DNA of 64,000 bases from Caballeronia arvi (GCF_001544695.2 NZ_FCOM02000002.1:62001-126000); one strand, 5' to 3'. Counted from the stretch's first letter, positions 54,812 through 64,000 are shown. Numbers and translations are program-made. Notes: a model not told the origin generated them from the letters alone.

Positions 54812-55378
54812 ATGATCAAATCCGACAAGTGGATTCGCCGCATGGCGGAAGAGCACAAGATGATCGAGCCGTTCGTGCGCGATCAGGTGCGTGTGGCCGA
54901 GGACGGCCGCAAGATCGTGAGCTACGGCACGTCGAGTTACGGCTACGACATCCGCGTCGCCGACGAATTCAAGATCTTCACGAACATCAATTCCACGATC
55001 GTCGATCCGAAGAACTTCGACGAGAAATCGTTCGTCGACTTCAAGGGCGATGTCTGCATCATTCCGCCGAATTCTTTCGCGCTCGCACGCACGGTCGAAT
55101 ATTTCCGCATTCCGCGCTCGTGCCTGACCGTGTGCCTCGGCAAGTCCACTTACGCGCGCTGCGGGATCATCGTCAATGTGACGCCGTTCGAGCCGGAATG
55201 GGAAGGCTACGTGACGCTCGAATTCTCGAATACGACACCTTTGCCTGCCAAAATCTACGCGAACGAGGGCGTCGCCCAGGTTCTGTTCTTTGAAAGCGAC
55301 GAGATGTGCGAGACGTCGTACGCGGATCGCGGCGGGAAGTATCAGGGGCAGCACGGCGTCACCTTGCCGAAAACCTGA
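54812..55378 (+). CDS. dcd: dCTP deaminase
   Basis: Converts dCTP to dUTP in the dTTP pathway. The 188-aa length and motifs are typical: [20 protein letters not shown], the conserved [20 protein letters not shown], and the catalytic Glu region [20 protein letters not shown]. The C-terminal [18 protein letters not shown] closes over the nucleotide. It is monocistronic between the SodC-like gene and the amino-acid decarboxylase gene. Confidence 0.96.
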   Translation: MIKSDKWIRRMAEEHKMIEPFVRDQVRVAEDGRKIVSYGTSSYGYDIRVADEFKIFTNINSTIVDPKNFDEKSFVDFKGDVCIIPPNSFALARTVEYFRIPRSCLTVCLGKSTYARCGIIVNVTPFEPEWEGYVTLEFSNTTPLPAKIYANEGVAQVLFFESDEMCETSYADRGGKYQGQHGVTLPKT

Positions 55379-55484
55379 TCATCGCGCTCATCAGAACGCG
55401 CACGCACTAAAGCTTGTCGAAAAGACCGCTGGCCCTTGAATTGCGTTCAGGGCGGCGGTCGTTTCCATTCTGGAGATTCGCCTC

Positions 55485-57770
55485 ATGAAGTTCCGCTTCC
55501 CCGTCGTCATCATCGACGAAGACTTTCGTTCCGAGAACATCTCGGGTTCCGGCATCCGGGCGCTCGCCGAGGCGATCGAAAAAGAGGGCGCCGAAGTCCT
55601 CGGACTGACGAGCTACGGCGATCTCGCCGCGTTCGCGCAGCAGTCGAGCCGCGCGTCGTGCTTCATTCTTTCGATCGATGACGACGAATTGCTGCCATAT
55701 GCGGACAACGTCGTCGTCGAGGGCGATACGCCGGAGCTCGCGTCGGCCATCGTCGCGCTGCGAGCGTTCATCAACGCCGTGCGCCGCCGCAACGCCGATA
55801 TCCCGATCTTCCTGTACGGCGAAACGCGCACCTCGCGCCACTTGCCGAACGACATCCTGCGCGAGCTGCACGGCTTCATCCACATGTTCGAGGACACGCC
55901 GGAGTTCGTCGCGCGCCACGTGATCCGCGAGGCGAAGGTGTATCTCGATGCGCTCGCGCCGCCGTTCTTCAAGGAGCTCGTACAGTACGCGGACGAAGGC
56001 TCGTATTCGTGGCACTGTCCGGGGCACTCGGGCGGCGTCGCGTTCCTGAAGAATCCGCTGGGGCAGATGTTCCATCAGTTCTTCGGCGAAAACATGCTGC
56101 GCGCGGACGTCTGCAATGCGGTCGAGGAGCTCGGCCAACTGCTCGATCACACCGGCCCGGTCGCGGCGTCGGAGCGCAACGCGGCGCGCATCTTCGGCGC
56201 GGATCATCTCTTTTTCGTGACCAACGGCACGTCGACGTCGAACAAGATCGTGTGGCACGCGACGGTAGCGCCGGGCGATATCGTGCTCGTGGACCGCAAC
56301 TGCCACAAGTCGATCCTGCACGCGATCACGATGACCGGCGCGATCCCCGTGTTCCTCACGCCGACGCGCAACAATTTCGGCATCATCGGGCCGATTCCGC
56401 GCGACGAGTTCAAGCCGGAGAACATCAGGAAGAAGATCGAGGCGAATCCGTTCGCGCGCGAGGTGCTCGCGAAGAATCCGAAAGTGAAGCCGCGCATCCT
56501 GACCATCACGCAGAGCACGTACGACGGCGTCATCTACAACGTCGAAATGATCAAGGATCTGCTCGGCGACATGCTCGACACGCTGCACTTCGACGAAGCC
56601 TGGCTGCCGCACGCCGAGTTCCATTCGTTCTATCAGGACATGCACGCGATCGGCGCGGGCCGTCCGCGCACGGGCGCGCTCGTGTTCGCGACGCACTCCA
56701 CGCACAAGCTGCTCGCCGGTATTTCGCAGGCGTCGCAGATTCTCGTGCAGGACAGCGAGAACAGCGCGTTCGACCGCCATCGTTTCAACGAGGCGTATCT
56801 GATGCATACGTCGACGTCGCCGCAATACGCGATCATCGCGTCGTGCGACGTGGCGGCGGCGATGATGGAAGCGCCGGGCGGCGAGGCGCTCGTCGAGGAA
56901 TCGATCGCGGAAGCGCTGGATTTCCGCCGCGCGATGCGCAAGGTCGATGCCGAATACGGCGACGACTGGTTCTTCAAGGTCTGGGGCCCGGACGCGCTGG
57001 CCGAAGAGGGCATCGGCGACCGCGAAGACTGGATGCTCAAGCCCAACGACCGCTGGCACGGCTTCGGCGCGCTCGCGGACGGCTTCAACATGCTCGACCC
57101 GATCAAGGCGACGATCATCACGCCGGGACTCGACGTGGACGGCGAATTCGGTGAAACCGGCATTCCGGCCGCGATCGTCACGAAGTATCTGGCGGAGCAC
57201 GGGATCATCGTGGAGAAGACCGGGCTCTACTCGTTCTTCATCATGTTCACGATCGGCATCACGAAAGGCCGCTGGAACTCGATGGTCACCGAGCTTCAGC
57301 AGTTCAAGGACGACTACGACAACAATCAGCCGCTGTGGCGCGTGCTGCCGGAATTCGTCGCGCAGCATCCGTCGTACGAGCGCATCGGTTTGCGGGATCT
57401 GTGCGAGCAGATTCACAGCGTCTATCGCGCGAACAACATCGCGCGTCTGACGACCGAAATGTATTTGTCGAGCATGGAGCCGGCGATGAAGCCTTCCGAG
57501 GCATTCGCGAAGCTCGCACATCGCGAGATCGATCGCGTGCCTATCGACGAGCTCGAAGGGCGCGTGACGTCGATCCTGCTGACGCCGTATCCGCCGGGCA
57601 TTCCGTTGCTGATTCCGGGCGAGCGTTTCAATCGCACGATCGTCGATTATTTGCGTTTCGCGCGTGAGTTCAACGAACGCTTCCCGGGCTTCCACACGGA
57701 TATCCACGGGCTCGTCGGCGAGATGATCAACGGGCGCATCGAATATTTCGTGGACTGCGTGCGGGATTGA
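55485..57770 (+). CDS. Arginine/lysine/ornithine decarboxylase
   Basis: Fold-type I PLP decarboxylase of 761 aa, in the AdiA/CadA/SpeC/LdcC family. Order of domains: an N-terminal receiver-like wing domain (residues about 1-130; IDDDELLPYADNVVV), a PLP domain with the SWHCPGHSGGVAFLK motif and the cofactor lysine at Lys408 in ATHSTHKLLAGISQ, and a C-terminal domain (VPIDELEGRVTSILLTPYPP). The family members act on arginine, lysine or ornithine, for acid resistance or polyamine synthesis. No antiporter or second gene is linked, so the biosynthetic or constitutive type is as likely as the inducible type. Substrate not determined. Confidence 0.93.
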   Translation: MKFRFPVVIIDEDFRSENISGSGIRALAEAIEKEGAEVLGLTSYGDLAAFAQQSSRASCFILSIDDDELLPYADNVVVEGDTPELASAIVALRAFINAVRRRNADIPIFLYGETRTSRHLPNDILRELHGFIHMFEDTPEFVARHVIREAKVYLDALAPPFFKELVQYADEGSYSWHCPGHSGGVAFLKNPLGQMFHQFFGENMLRADVCNAVEELGQLLDHTGPVAASERNAARIFGADHLFFVTNGTSTSNKIVWHATVAPGDIVLVDRNCHKSILHAITMTGAIPVFLTPTRNNFGIIGPIPRDEFKPENIRKKIEANPFAREVLAKNPKVKPRILTITQSTYDGVIYNVEMIKDLLGDMLDTLHFDEAWLPHAEFHSFYQDMHAIGAGRPRTGALVFATHSTHKLLAGISQASQILVQDSENSAFDRHRFNEAYLMHTSTSPQYAIIASCDVAAAMMEAPGGEALVEESIAEALDFRRAMRKVDAEYGDDWFFKVWGPDALAEEGIGDREDWMLKPNDRWHGFGALADGFNMLDPIKATIITPGLDVDGEFGETGIPAAIVTKYLAEHGIIVEKTGLYSFFIMFTIGITKGRWNSMVTELQQFKDDYDNNQPLWRVLPEFVAQHPSYERIGLRDLCEQIHSVYRANNIARLTTEMYLSSMEPAMKPSEAFAKLAHREIDRVPIDELEGRVTSILLTPYPPGIPLLIPGERFNRTIVDYLRFAREFNERFPGFHTDIHGLVGEMINGRIEYFVDCVRD

Positions 57771-57802
57771 TCATCGCCCGATGATGCGGTTCTGAAGGGA
57801 CG

Positions 57803-57835
57803 GCCCAATCGGCGCAGGCGGATTGGGCTGTTTTT
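57803..57835 (+). terminator. Terminator of the decarboxylase gene
   Basis: Perfect 8-bp arms (GCCCAATC at 57803-57810, GATTGGGC at 57821-57828), with a 10-nt loop, run into TGTTTTTG on the plus strand. Confidence 0.8.
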
Positions 57836-57864
57836 GTTTGGTTGCGCGTCGGGTTGCAGTGACC

Positions 57865-58818
57865 TCAAAAGTTGACGGTGGCCGTGATCGTGTCCGTATA
57901 CCGCCCCGGCGTTTTCGAGGACTGCGGCGGTACCTGTCCATACACCGTCATCCTGTGCGCCGTACCCGTGCCAATCGCGCCCCACCGCGTCGTGCCGTTC
58001 GTGCCGTCGCCCCATATCTCGGCGCGGGAGGAGCCCAGGTAGAGCTGGTAATCGATCGTGTCCGCGCCGCCTTCGAGCAGGAGCTTGCGCTGCGTGATGC
58101 TGCCGCCCGGCGTGGTGCCGCCGTCGAGATCCACGAAGAAGTCCACGCCGGTGACACAGGTGACCGTCACGCTGCTCGTCGCCTGCAGCGTTTCGTTGAG
58201 CAGGCTGGTGTCGGCAAAGCGCATCGGCGTCGCGCTGATTTCGCAATCGACGCCGACATTCGCCGTCACCGTGAACGGAGCCGTCTTGAACGGCGCCGTC
58301 GACGTCGCGCAGTTCGGCGGCGTGCCGCTGTAGCCGACGTACACGAAGTACGTATCGGTGGCCGTGAACGGCTGCGTATAGGTGCCCACGGGCACGTTCT
58401 GCTTCGGCGGAACGCGTCCGTAGAACGGTTCGTTCGCCCATATATTGCCGCTCGGATAAACCGGCAAATCGAGAATCAGCGGCGCCGTGTTGGGCGCCGT
58501 CACCGATCCCCACACGCTGTTGTGATCCGGATCGACGTACAGGTTGTAGTTCAGCACCGCGCCGTTCGGGCCGATCAACTGACGCGGCGCGGTCGCGCTG
58601 ATGTTCAGGCACATGCGGACCATCGGCGTCGAGTAGCCGCTGCACAAAATATGAATGCCGCCGACGATATCCTGCGGCTCCGTCTGAAGCGCGCTGATCG
58701 TGCCGAAGTCGGTATATCCCACTGAGAACGTGCAGTTCTGCGCGCGCGCTGCGTCATGCAGCGTCATCAAAGCGAGCAGCACGGCCACGCAACGGCAGAT
58801 GTGAAACAGGCATCGCAT
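57865..58818 (-). CDS. Spore coat U (SCPU) domain protein, probable pilus tip adhesin
   Basis: A 317-aa exported protein with two SCPU domains, as in the tip adhesin of archaic (Csu-type) chaperone-usher pili. ATG 58818 is chosen because GGAGG (58826-58830) lies 7 nt before it, inside the end of the usher remnant. The signal peptide MRCLFHICRCVAVLLALMTL ends before AQNCTFSVGYTDFG. The first domain ends with YVGYSGTPPNCATST and the second begins VGVDCEISATPMRFADTSLL, ending GRYTDTITATVNF. Disulfide-forming cysteines are conserved. It is probably non-functional as a pilus part if the usher is broken, though the reading frame is intact. Confidence 0.9.
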   Translation of the reverse strand: MRCLFHICRCVAVLLALMTLHDAARAQNCTFSVGYTDFGTISALQTEPQDIVGGIHILCSGYSTPMVRMCLNISATAPRQLIGPNGAVLNYNLYVDPDHNSVWGSVTAPNTAPLILDLPVYPSGNIWANEPFYGRVPPKQNVPVGTYTQPFTATDTYFVYVGYSGTPPNCATSTAPFKTAPFTVTANVGVDCEISATPMRFADTSLLNETLQATSSVTVTCVTGVDFFVDLDGGTTPGGSITQRKLLLEGGADTIDYQLYLGSSRAEIWGDGTNGTTRWGAIGTGTAHRMTVYGQVPPQSSKTPGRYTDTITATVNF

Positions 58819-58822
58819 GATC

Positions 58823-60530
58823 TCACCTCCCATCGTTCCTGTTCGCGACGCACGGCACCGGTCCGATCTGCGCGAGCGTGCCGGCCGCCGGCGCCGCGTA
58901 CTTCACGTCGGCCGTGCAGTCGAGATTCCTGCCGTGGATCGTCACCTCGTTATTCGCCTCGAGCTTGTCGAAGAACGCGATGCCGTCGTAGCCCACCGTC
59001 GCCGTCGCGCCGCCCGGCGGCGAGCGTCACGACGCGCGCGTGCCCCGAGAAGCTGTCGAGCGAATCGATATAGCTCAGGCTCGCCGATTGCCCGCGCCCG
59101 AGTGCGACGGACGCGGTCGTCTGATAGATATGCTGAAAGATCGACGTGTTCGACAGCGCCGCGATATCGCGATAGCCGTCCGTCGCCCGCGTTGCCTGCA
59201 CCGTGAACGAGAACTTCGGCCCGATGTACTGATAGCCGATGCTGAACAGCGCGCCCGTCATCCCGTGCAGCTTGCTCGCTGCCGCCGCCGTGCTCAGGAC
59301 GCCCGCATCGCCGATGCCGATGATCGCGCCCGCGCCGCCGTTGGAGAGGCCCTGTCCGCCTTCCGCGTGCGCCTGCAGCGTGAGCCAGTCGGTGACGCCG
59401 TAGCCATACAGGCCGCTGAAGATCGGCGACGACTCGTAATCGTTCGAGCTGATCGTGTAGTTGTCGCGCAGAAAGCCGATATCGATCGAATAGTTCGACA
59501 GGTCTTTTGCGAGCAATCTGGTGTCGATGTAAAGCGGAATGCTGGTCGTCACGCGGCGCCCGAGCGCGTCGGTCACGACGACCTGCGCGACGCCCGCGCC
59601 GGTGAGGCTCGGCGGCTGCGAAATCTGGAACGGGCCGGGCGCCGCGTTGCCGCTGTACTGGCGCAGGCCGTTGATATAGAGATCGACGGCCGATGGCACC
59701 GCCGCCGAACCGGCGAACACCGGTAACGGAAACGTGATCAGATCCGGACGCAGGCTGAAATCGCGCTGCAACTGAATGCCGCCGTAGCGGACCGAGCGCG
59801 ACCAGGCGACCGAGCCCGAAATGGTGTCGCCGACGGTCATCGTGAAGAGCGTCGAAGGACGGGAATACGTCCAGTTGGTGTCGAGCCGCGTGTAGCGGTT
59901 CAGGCCCATTCCGTTCAGATAGGTGCCCGTGTTGTCGAACACGCCGTAGTGCGTGAAGAAGCGCTGTTCGCTCCAGACGCCGAACTGGTCATCGTGCACC
60001 TCGCCGATATTGCGCAGATATGTGATGTCGTAATTGAGCACGAAGCCGGTGCCCGGCGTCGCTTTCGGCGTGGCCGCCGTGCGATAGCCGATGCGCTGCG
60101 TGATGCGGCGTGCCTCGTCGACTTGCAGGATCGCCTGCTGTTTCGCGACGGAATACTCGGCGTGCAGTCCGGGGATCGATGCCAGCGCGATCCAGCCTTC
60201 CGCGTCCGGTTTGAGATCGTTGACGCGCACGCCTGCATCTTCCAGTGTCGATGGCTCGGCGTACAACTGGCCGTCGCGCAGACGGAAGGTCGCGGGCTCA
60301 CCGAGGCTCGCGCCGTTCAGCACGATTTCGAGCACGAGTGTCTGCGCCGCGCCGGGCCAGGGCGCTGCACGCTGCGCGCCGGCGAGGTTCGGAAGCTCGC
60401 CGGGCGGGCCGCCCGTTATGTCGTCTTGCGCAACCGCCGTCGATGCGATCACGAAAAGCGCAATGAACTCGCGCGCGAAACGCCCGCGACATCCGCATGG
60501 GTTTTCGCGAAAGACGGGCCGCGCGCGCAT
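58823..60530 (-). pseudogene. Outer-membrane usher with internal deletion and frameshift
   Basis: The first ~512 residues from ATG 60530 are a good fimbrial usher: signal peptide, N-terminal domain (LEIVLNGASLGEPATFRLRD), then the barrel with plug (FAGSAAVPSAVDLYINGLRQ) to SLDSFSGHARVVTLA. The frame then runs into junk (RRDGDGGLRRHRVLRQARGE) and stops at 58950. In the next frame the DNA encodes the usher C-terminal domain: TVGYDGIAFFDKLEANNEV, CTADVKYAAPAAGTLAQIG and PVPC, ending at 58823. Total coding capacity is about 570 codons versus roughly 800 for a full usher, so over 200 codons of the second barrel half are lost at about 59009-59021. Confidence 0.88.
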
Positions 60531-60865
60531 GGCAGATTTTTGTTGCGCTTATCGACGATCACAGGGTTTGAATGCGCAAGAAGATAAATAGTGATGCGAA
60601 ATTATTTGCGCGATAAAAACCTGAATCACGACGGGAGCGCGAACGACGGACCGTTGCGGGATCGGCAAGACTGCATGGATGAGTTTCGAATAGCGTGGCA
60701 TCGCCGCTCTCCAAAGTCCGCTCCGACCCATGACTTGATAGCGCGTCTCATGCTTGCTGACAAGCAGTTACTTATGTGACGGCGGAGCCACGCTCGATGC
60801 CGTCGATGCAATAAAAAACGGTCTCCGAAGAGACCGTTCGTTCATCGCGATTCAGCGCTCGGGAT
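60531..60865. other. Gap between usher remnant and glutathione S-transferase gene
   Basis: This 335-bp stretch contains only the terminator at 60811-60838 and a short plus-strand reading frame (60591-60779, 62 aa) with no ribosome site or recognisable product. The usher promoter, if separate, would be here. It is AT-richer near 60580-60620. Confidence 0.6.
60811..60838 (-). terminator. Terminator of the bestrophin-GST unit
   Basis: Perfect 9-bp arms (AACGGTCTC at 60817-60825, GAGACCGTT at 60830-60838) with a 4-nt loop, then U6 on the minus strand. Confidence 0.88.
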
Positions 60866-61471
60866 TCAGATGAGACCTTCGGCCTTCATCGCACGCTGCA
60901 CGGCGGGACGCGCGCCGACACGCGCCTGATACGCGACGAGCACCGGCCACTTGCCGAGATCGAGATCGATATGCTTCGCCCAGCCGAGCACGGTGAAGAG
61001 GTACGCATCGCCGATGCTGAATTCATCGCCGAGCAGAAACGGCTTGTCCGCGAGCTGCTGCGCCGTGTAGGTGAGACGGCGCTCGAGATTCGACATCGCC
61101 GCGGCTTTCCAGTCGCTGCTTGCCGCAGGATTGAAGAACGGCGAGAAGTTCTTGTGCAATTCCGTGCCGATGAACGTCAGCCAGCCTTGCAGGCGATAGC
61201 GCGACATCGCGTCGGCGAGCGGAGCGAGATGCTTCGCCGGTGCCTGATCCGCGACGAACTGCATGATCGCGGGGCCTTCGGTCAGCAACTCGCCGCTGTC
61301 CAGCAGCAAGGCCGGCACGTAGCCTTTGGCGTTGATCGCCGTGAAGTCGGCGCCGCTCGTGGTCCGCTTGGTTTTCAGATCGACTGCTTCGATTTCGTAG
61401 GGCAGTCCTGCTTCTTCGAGAACGATATGCGAGGCGAGCGAACACGCGCCCGCTTTGTAGAACAATTTCAA
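60866..61471 (-). CDS. Glutathione S-transferase
   Basis: A 201-aa cytosolic GST, beta class by sequence. The start is a TTG at 61471, 5 nt from GGAGATTG; no ATG is available and the conserved N terminus (MKLFYKAGACSLASHIVLEE) begins precisely there. The active-site Cys10 in GACSLASH is conserved, followed by INAKGYVPALLLDSGELLTE and the C-terminal helical domain with LGDEFSIGDAYLFTVLGWAK. It may act in detoxification. Together with the bestrophin gene it lies between the pilus chaperone and the usher remnant, which is not usual for either. Confidence 0.9.
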   Translation of the reverse strand: MKLFYKAGACSLASHIVLEEAGLPYEIEAVDLKTKRTTSGADFTAINAKGYVPALLLDSGELLTEGPAIMQFVADQAPAKHLAPLADAMSRYRLQGWLTFIGTELHKNFSPFFNPAASSDWKAAAMSNLERRLTYTAQQLADKPFLLGDEFSIGDAYLFTVLGWAKHIDLDLGKWPVLVAYQARVGARPAVQRAMKAEGLI

Positions 61472-61554
61472 ATTCAATCTCCGTGACAACAACCGCTCAG
61501 GATTATGAATCAGTTCGATCGCGTGCGGCAGATGCAATCCTGAAATTGATTGTG

Positions 61555-62484
61555 TCAGTCGAGGATGTGTTCGGGCGACGACGTCGGCGGCTTGGGCGCG
61601 CGTTCGAACGCGGGATCGGCGGCCATGTCGTGCAAGGCGGTTTCGATCGAATCGCAGATCGCGTTGAGCGCGAGATCGTTCTCTTCCATACCGAACGGAT
61701 CTTCGATTTGCGCGGCGATCGCTTCGAGCGCCATGAACGCATACGCGACCAGCAGCGCGAAAAGCGGCGTGAGCAGGCCCGCGCCATCGACGAGGCCGAA
61801 CGGCAGCAGCACGCAGAACAGATAGATCGTGCGATGGATCATCACCGAGTAGGAGAAGGGCAGCGGCGTGCCCGCGATCCGCTCGCAGCCGCCGAGCACG
61901 GCCGACAGCGCGTTCAGATTGTGCTCGATCGCGAGCACCGCATAGCCGTCGAGCGCGCCTTCGCGCTTTATTTGCGCGACCCATTCGCCGAGCCAGAGCA
62001 AGAGCAGCGCGGGACGGAACTGCGAGGCCGCGGCGCGCGCGTGCAGCTCCGGCGGCAGGCGCGGCGCGAGATCGGCGAGGGCATCGGTGCCGCGCAACTG
62101 ATGGCGCAGCGCATGCGCGAAGCCGCCCAGGACGGCGAGAAAGCGCCGCGTGTGAGCGGCATCGCGCGGATGCGGCAGAGTCAACGCCTGGCGCGCGAGG
62201 GAGCGCGCGGTGTTGAGAAGCGAGCCCCACAGCTTCCGGCCTTCCCACCAGCGCTCGTAGCTCGCGCTGTTGCGAAAGCCGAGGAACACCGCGAGCGCAA
62301 TGCCGACGAGCGCGAAAGGCGGCGTGCCGAGGCCGATCGGATATTGGCGGAAGTGGTCATGCATGAAGATCGCCGCCACGGAGAGCGCGAAAATCAGCCC
62401 GAGCCTGGGCAGAAGCTGCGGCAGCACGGAGCCGCGCCAGACGAAAAGCAGCCGGAACCAGTTCAGCTTGGGGCGGATGATCAT
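61555..62484 (-). CDS. Bestrophin-like (YneE-type) membrane protein
   Basis: A 309-aa membrane protein of the bacterial bestrophin family. Segments typical of these ion channels are MIIRPKLNWFRLLFVWRGSV, FLGFRNSASYERWWEGRKLW (the conserved RNSASYERWWE) and IEDPFGMEENDLALNAICDS (Asp/Glu cluster). Four hydrophobic segments are present. Bacterial homologues conduct cations or anions. It is followed on the same strand by the GST gene. Confidence 0.9.
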   Translation of the reverse strand: MIIRPKLNWFRLLFVWRGSVLPQLLPRLGLIFALSVAAIFMHDHFRQYPIGLGTPPFALVGIALAVFLGFRNSASYERWWEGRKLWGSLLNTARSLARQALTLPHPRDAAHTRRFLAVLGGFAHALRHQLRGTDALADLAPRLPPELHARAAASQFRPALLLLWLGEWVAQIKREGALDGYAVLAIEHNLNALSAVLGGCERIAGTPLPFSYSVMIHRTIYLFCVLLPFGLVDGAGLLTPLFALLVAYAFMALEAIAAQIEDPFGMEENDLALNAICDSIETALHDMAADPAFERAPKPPTSSPEHILD

Positions 62485-62598
62485 GGGCGGGCAGCGGACG
62501 AAAGCCGTGAATGTGTTCGACTTCGCCGATTATCTCGAAAATCGACGCGTTGCGAGCGAGGCGGCTCTCGTCGGTTAGATATGGCGCGTCTGGATTGG

Positions 62599-63318
62599 TC
62601 ACTGCGCGGGTTCGATCGGCGCGTCCTGAGTCTTGCCGTTGATGGTCGCGCTTACGCCGCTCGGCGTGCCTTTCAGCTTCGGCGCGATGTCGGCCAGAGA
62701 CCACGAACGCACGCGTCCCGCGAGCACGTAGCCGAGCAGCCCGGTGGAGAGGGGCACGTCGCCGCTGCCAGTCTTGATGGTGACGACGCTCAGTTGCGCA
62801 TGCAGCTTGCCGGTGTTGCTTACGCGCAGGAAGGGCTGTCCGTTCTTCGGGACGATGTACCAGTGAAGCACCGGTTCACCCTGTTCGCCGCCAGCCGAAA
62901 CAAAGAGGGGTACTGAGTAACGAAAGCGAAACTGAACCGCGTTCGCCGCTTCGCCGCCCGCTGCGGGCAACTCGTCGATCAGCAGCCGATAGGTCCGCTC
63001 GGCGGGCGGCGGCGCGCGATCGGCGCGAATCACGCGCACGATCTGCTTCGCGCCGGGCGCGATCGGCGCGATCGGCGGGCTCGCGATCAGATCGCGCGTC
63101 GGAACCATCGAGTCTTTCTCGTCGGCCTGATCCCAGTTGAAGACGCGTACTTGCGCGTTGATGGGCTGATCGCCATCGTTGCGCAATTCGATCGCCTTGC
63201 CGGTTTCGGTTGCGTCGAGATGAATGGAGACGGGGGAAATCTGCAGCGACGCCGCGTGCGACGGGCCGGCGTGGAGCGCCATCGAAACCGCTAGCGCACA
63301 GAGGAACACATGTCGCAT
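62599..63318 (-). CDS. Periplasmic pilus chaperone (PapD-like)
   Basis: A 239-aa periplasmic chaperone for pilus subunits. It has a signal peptide (MRHVFLCALAVSMALHAGPS..AA), then the immunoglobulin-like N domain with LQISPVSIHLDATETGKAIE and the edge strand VRVIRADRAPPPAERTYRLL, whose Arg and Lys-type residues hold the subunit C terminus. The C domain follows (EPVLHWYIVPKNGQPFLRVS). It is intact. The partner usher gene lies 2 kb away and is broken, and SCPU genes flank both ends of the region. Confidence 0.9.
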   Translation of the reverse strand: MRHVFLCALAVSMALHAGPSHAASLQISPVSIHLDATETGKAIELRNDGDQPINAQVRVFNWDQADEKDSMVPTRDLIASPPIAPIAPGAKQIVRVIRADRAPPPAERTYRLLIDELPAAGGEAANAVQFRFRYSVPLFVSAGGEQGEPVLHWYIVPKNGQPFLRVSNTGKLHAQLSVVTIKTGSGDVPLSTGLLGYVLAGRVRSWSLADIAPKLKGTPSGVSATINGKTQDAPIEPAQ

Positions 63319-63428
63319 CGCTGACCTCCGGGTCCTGGCCGACCGTCAGTCATTGATAGTGCGAATCGCAGGTAATGGCAAGCGCCGGGCGTTGCGCGCG
63401 GCGCTTCGTTCCTGCTCGTGCGCGTCGC

Positions 63429-63935
63429 TCAGAACGCGACGGTCGCGGTGACGGTCGACGTGTAGGTATCGGCGGCGGGCATCGATTGCGCCGGCACCCG
63501 GCCGTAGACGGGGATGGGTTGCGCGTTGCCGTTGCCGGTGCCGCCTACGACGTCGGTGCCCGTCGTTTGACCCCAGACCTGCGTACGGCCCACATCGCGA
63601 TAGAGGTTGTATTTGACCTGCGCCGTGCCGCCCGCGTTGGCCAGTTCGCGATCGGCGATCGTCGAGCCCGCGGCCGAGCCTGCGTCGAGCGCAACCGTGT
63701 AAGGCGTGCCCTTCGTGCAGGTGACCACGAGGCTGCTCGCCTGATCGAGATTGCTGTCGATCACGCCCGTCGAGCCGAAGTCGAGCGGGTTCGCGGAGAT
63801 CGAGCAGTCGGCCTGGACGGTGAGCGACACCTGGAACGTGGCGGTCTTGCTGCCTGCAAACGAACTCGGTGCGACGGACAACGCGGCTGCGCTCAAGATT
63901 GCGACCAGGGCTGCTTTGGCGAACGTGCTCTTCAT
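63429..63935 (-). CDS. SCPU domain pilin
   Basis: A 168-aa exported protein with one spore coat U domain: signal peptide MKSTFAKAALVAILSAAALS, mature start near GSKTATFQVSLTVQADCSIS, then NPLDFGSTGVIDSNLDQASS and the closing IPVYGRVPAQSMPAADTYTS. The domain looks like the major subunit of a Csu-type archaic pilus. It would be the first gene of the pilus group, followed by the chaperone after 110 nt, and is the last complete gene in the window. Confidence 0.92.
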   Translation of the reverse strand: MKSTFAKAALVAILSAAALSVAPSSFAGSKTATFQVSLTVQADCSISANPLDFGSTGVIDSNLDQASSLVVTCTKGTPYTVALDAGSAAGSTIADRELANAGGTAQVKYNLYRDVGRTQVWGQTTGTDVVGGTGNGNAQPIPVYGRVPAQSMPAADTYTSTVTATVAF

Positions 63936-64000
63936 GTTGTATCTCTCCGTGTAACTGCAGAAGTTTTGCGGTGGCGGGCTTGACGTCTGGTGCCCGTCGA

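Noticed and set aside
60591-60779. A 62-aa plus-strand frame between the usher remnant and the GST gene
   Set aside because: There is no Shine-Dalgarno, composition is not protein-like, and it resembles no known product.

Overview
The window looks like a chromosomal segment of a Burkholderiaceae betaproteobacterium of the Paraburkholderia/Caballeronia/Burkholderia type. I infer this from the high GC content, from protein sequences typical of that group, and from local gene orders: cysI-DUF934-cysH-cysD-cysN-cobA, zapB-like/zapA/6S RNA/EVE, and panD-panC-scpA-DUF3460. No database search was possible.

Layout. 0-7.3 kb: an RsuA-type pseudouridine synthase, a TIGR03118-like lipoprotein, a zinc-ribbon/repeat membrane protein, two small overlapping membrane-protein genes, tRNA-Leu(CAA), an orphan branched-chain-type periplasmic binding protein and a CysB-family regulator. 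7.4-14.8 kb: assimilatory sulfate reduction and siroheme synthesis (cysI, DUF934, cysH, cysD, cysN, cobA, a CbiX/SirB-type chelatase), interrupted by a VapBC-type toxin-antitoxin pair with a perfect palindromic operator. 14.8-25.6 kb: housekeeping genes (lptG, lptF, pepA, holC, ilvD plus a LysR regulator, lgt, SIMPL protein, EVE protein, 6S RNA, zapA and a ZapB-like partner). 25.8-37.2 kb: a cobalamin block, starting with a riboswitch and the btuB-btuC-btuD-cobT-cobS-cobC run. It faces btuF-cobD-cbiB-cobU on the other strand, followed by cobQ. These genes cover B12 uptake, nucleotide-loop assembly and late corrinoid steps; corrin-ring genes and the adenosyltransferase are not in the window.

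37.3-38.9 kb holds a compact module: a PAAR-domain protein, an unrecognised 260-residue protein with an NlpC/P60-like Cys/His/polar arrangement, and a tiny two-helix membrane protein. I interpret it as a candidate type VI secretion effector-immunity island. 38.9-57.8 kb is again mostly housekeeping: PaaI-type thioesterase, orphan ParA, panD, panC, scpA, DUF3460, tamA-tamB, metG, an OmpA-like lipoprotein, Mrp/ApbC, a SodC-like lipoprotein that has lost its metal ligands, dcd and an Arg/Lys/Orn decarboxylase.

57.8-64 kb is an archaic (spore-coat-U type) chaperone-usher pilus locus that appears broken. The usher has lost a large internal segment and its C-terminal domain is out of frame. Glutathione S-transferase and bestrophin-like genes sit between the usher remnant and its chaperone. 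The most interesting leads are the PAAR/NlpC-P60-like/membrane-protein module, the degenerate SodC-like protein, the usher deletion, the VapBC insertion with its operator, and a cobalamin riboswitch with a long internal insertion.
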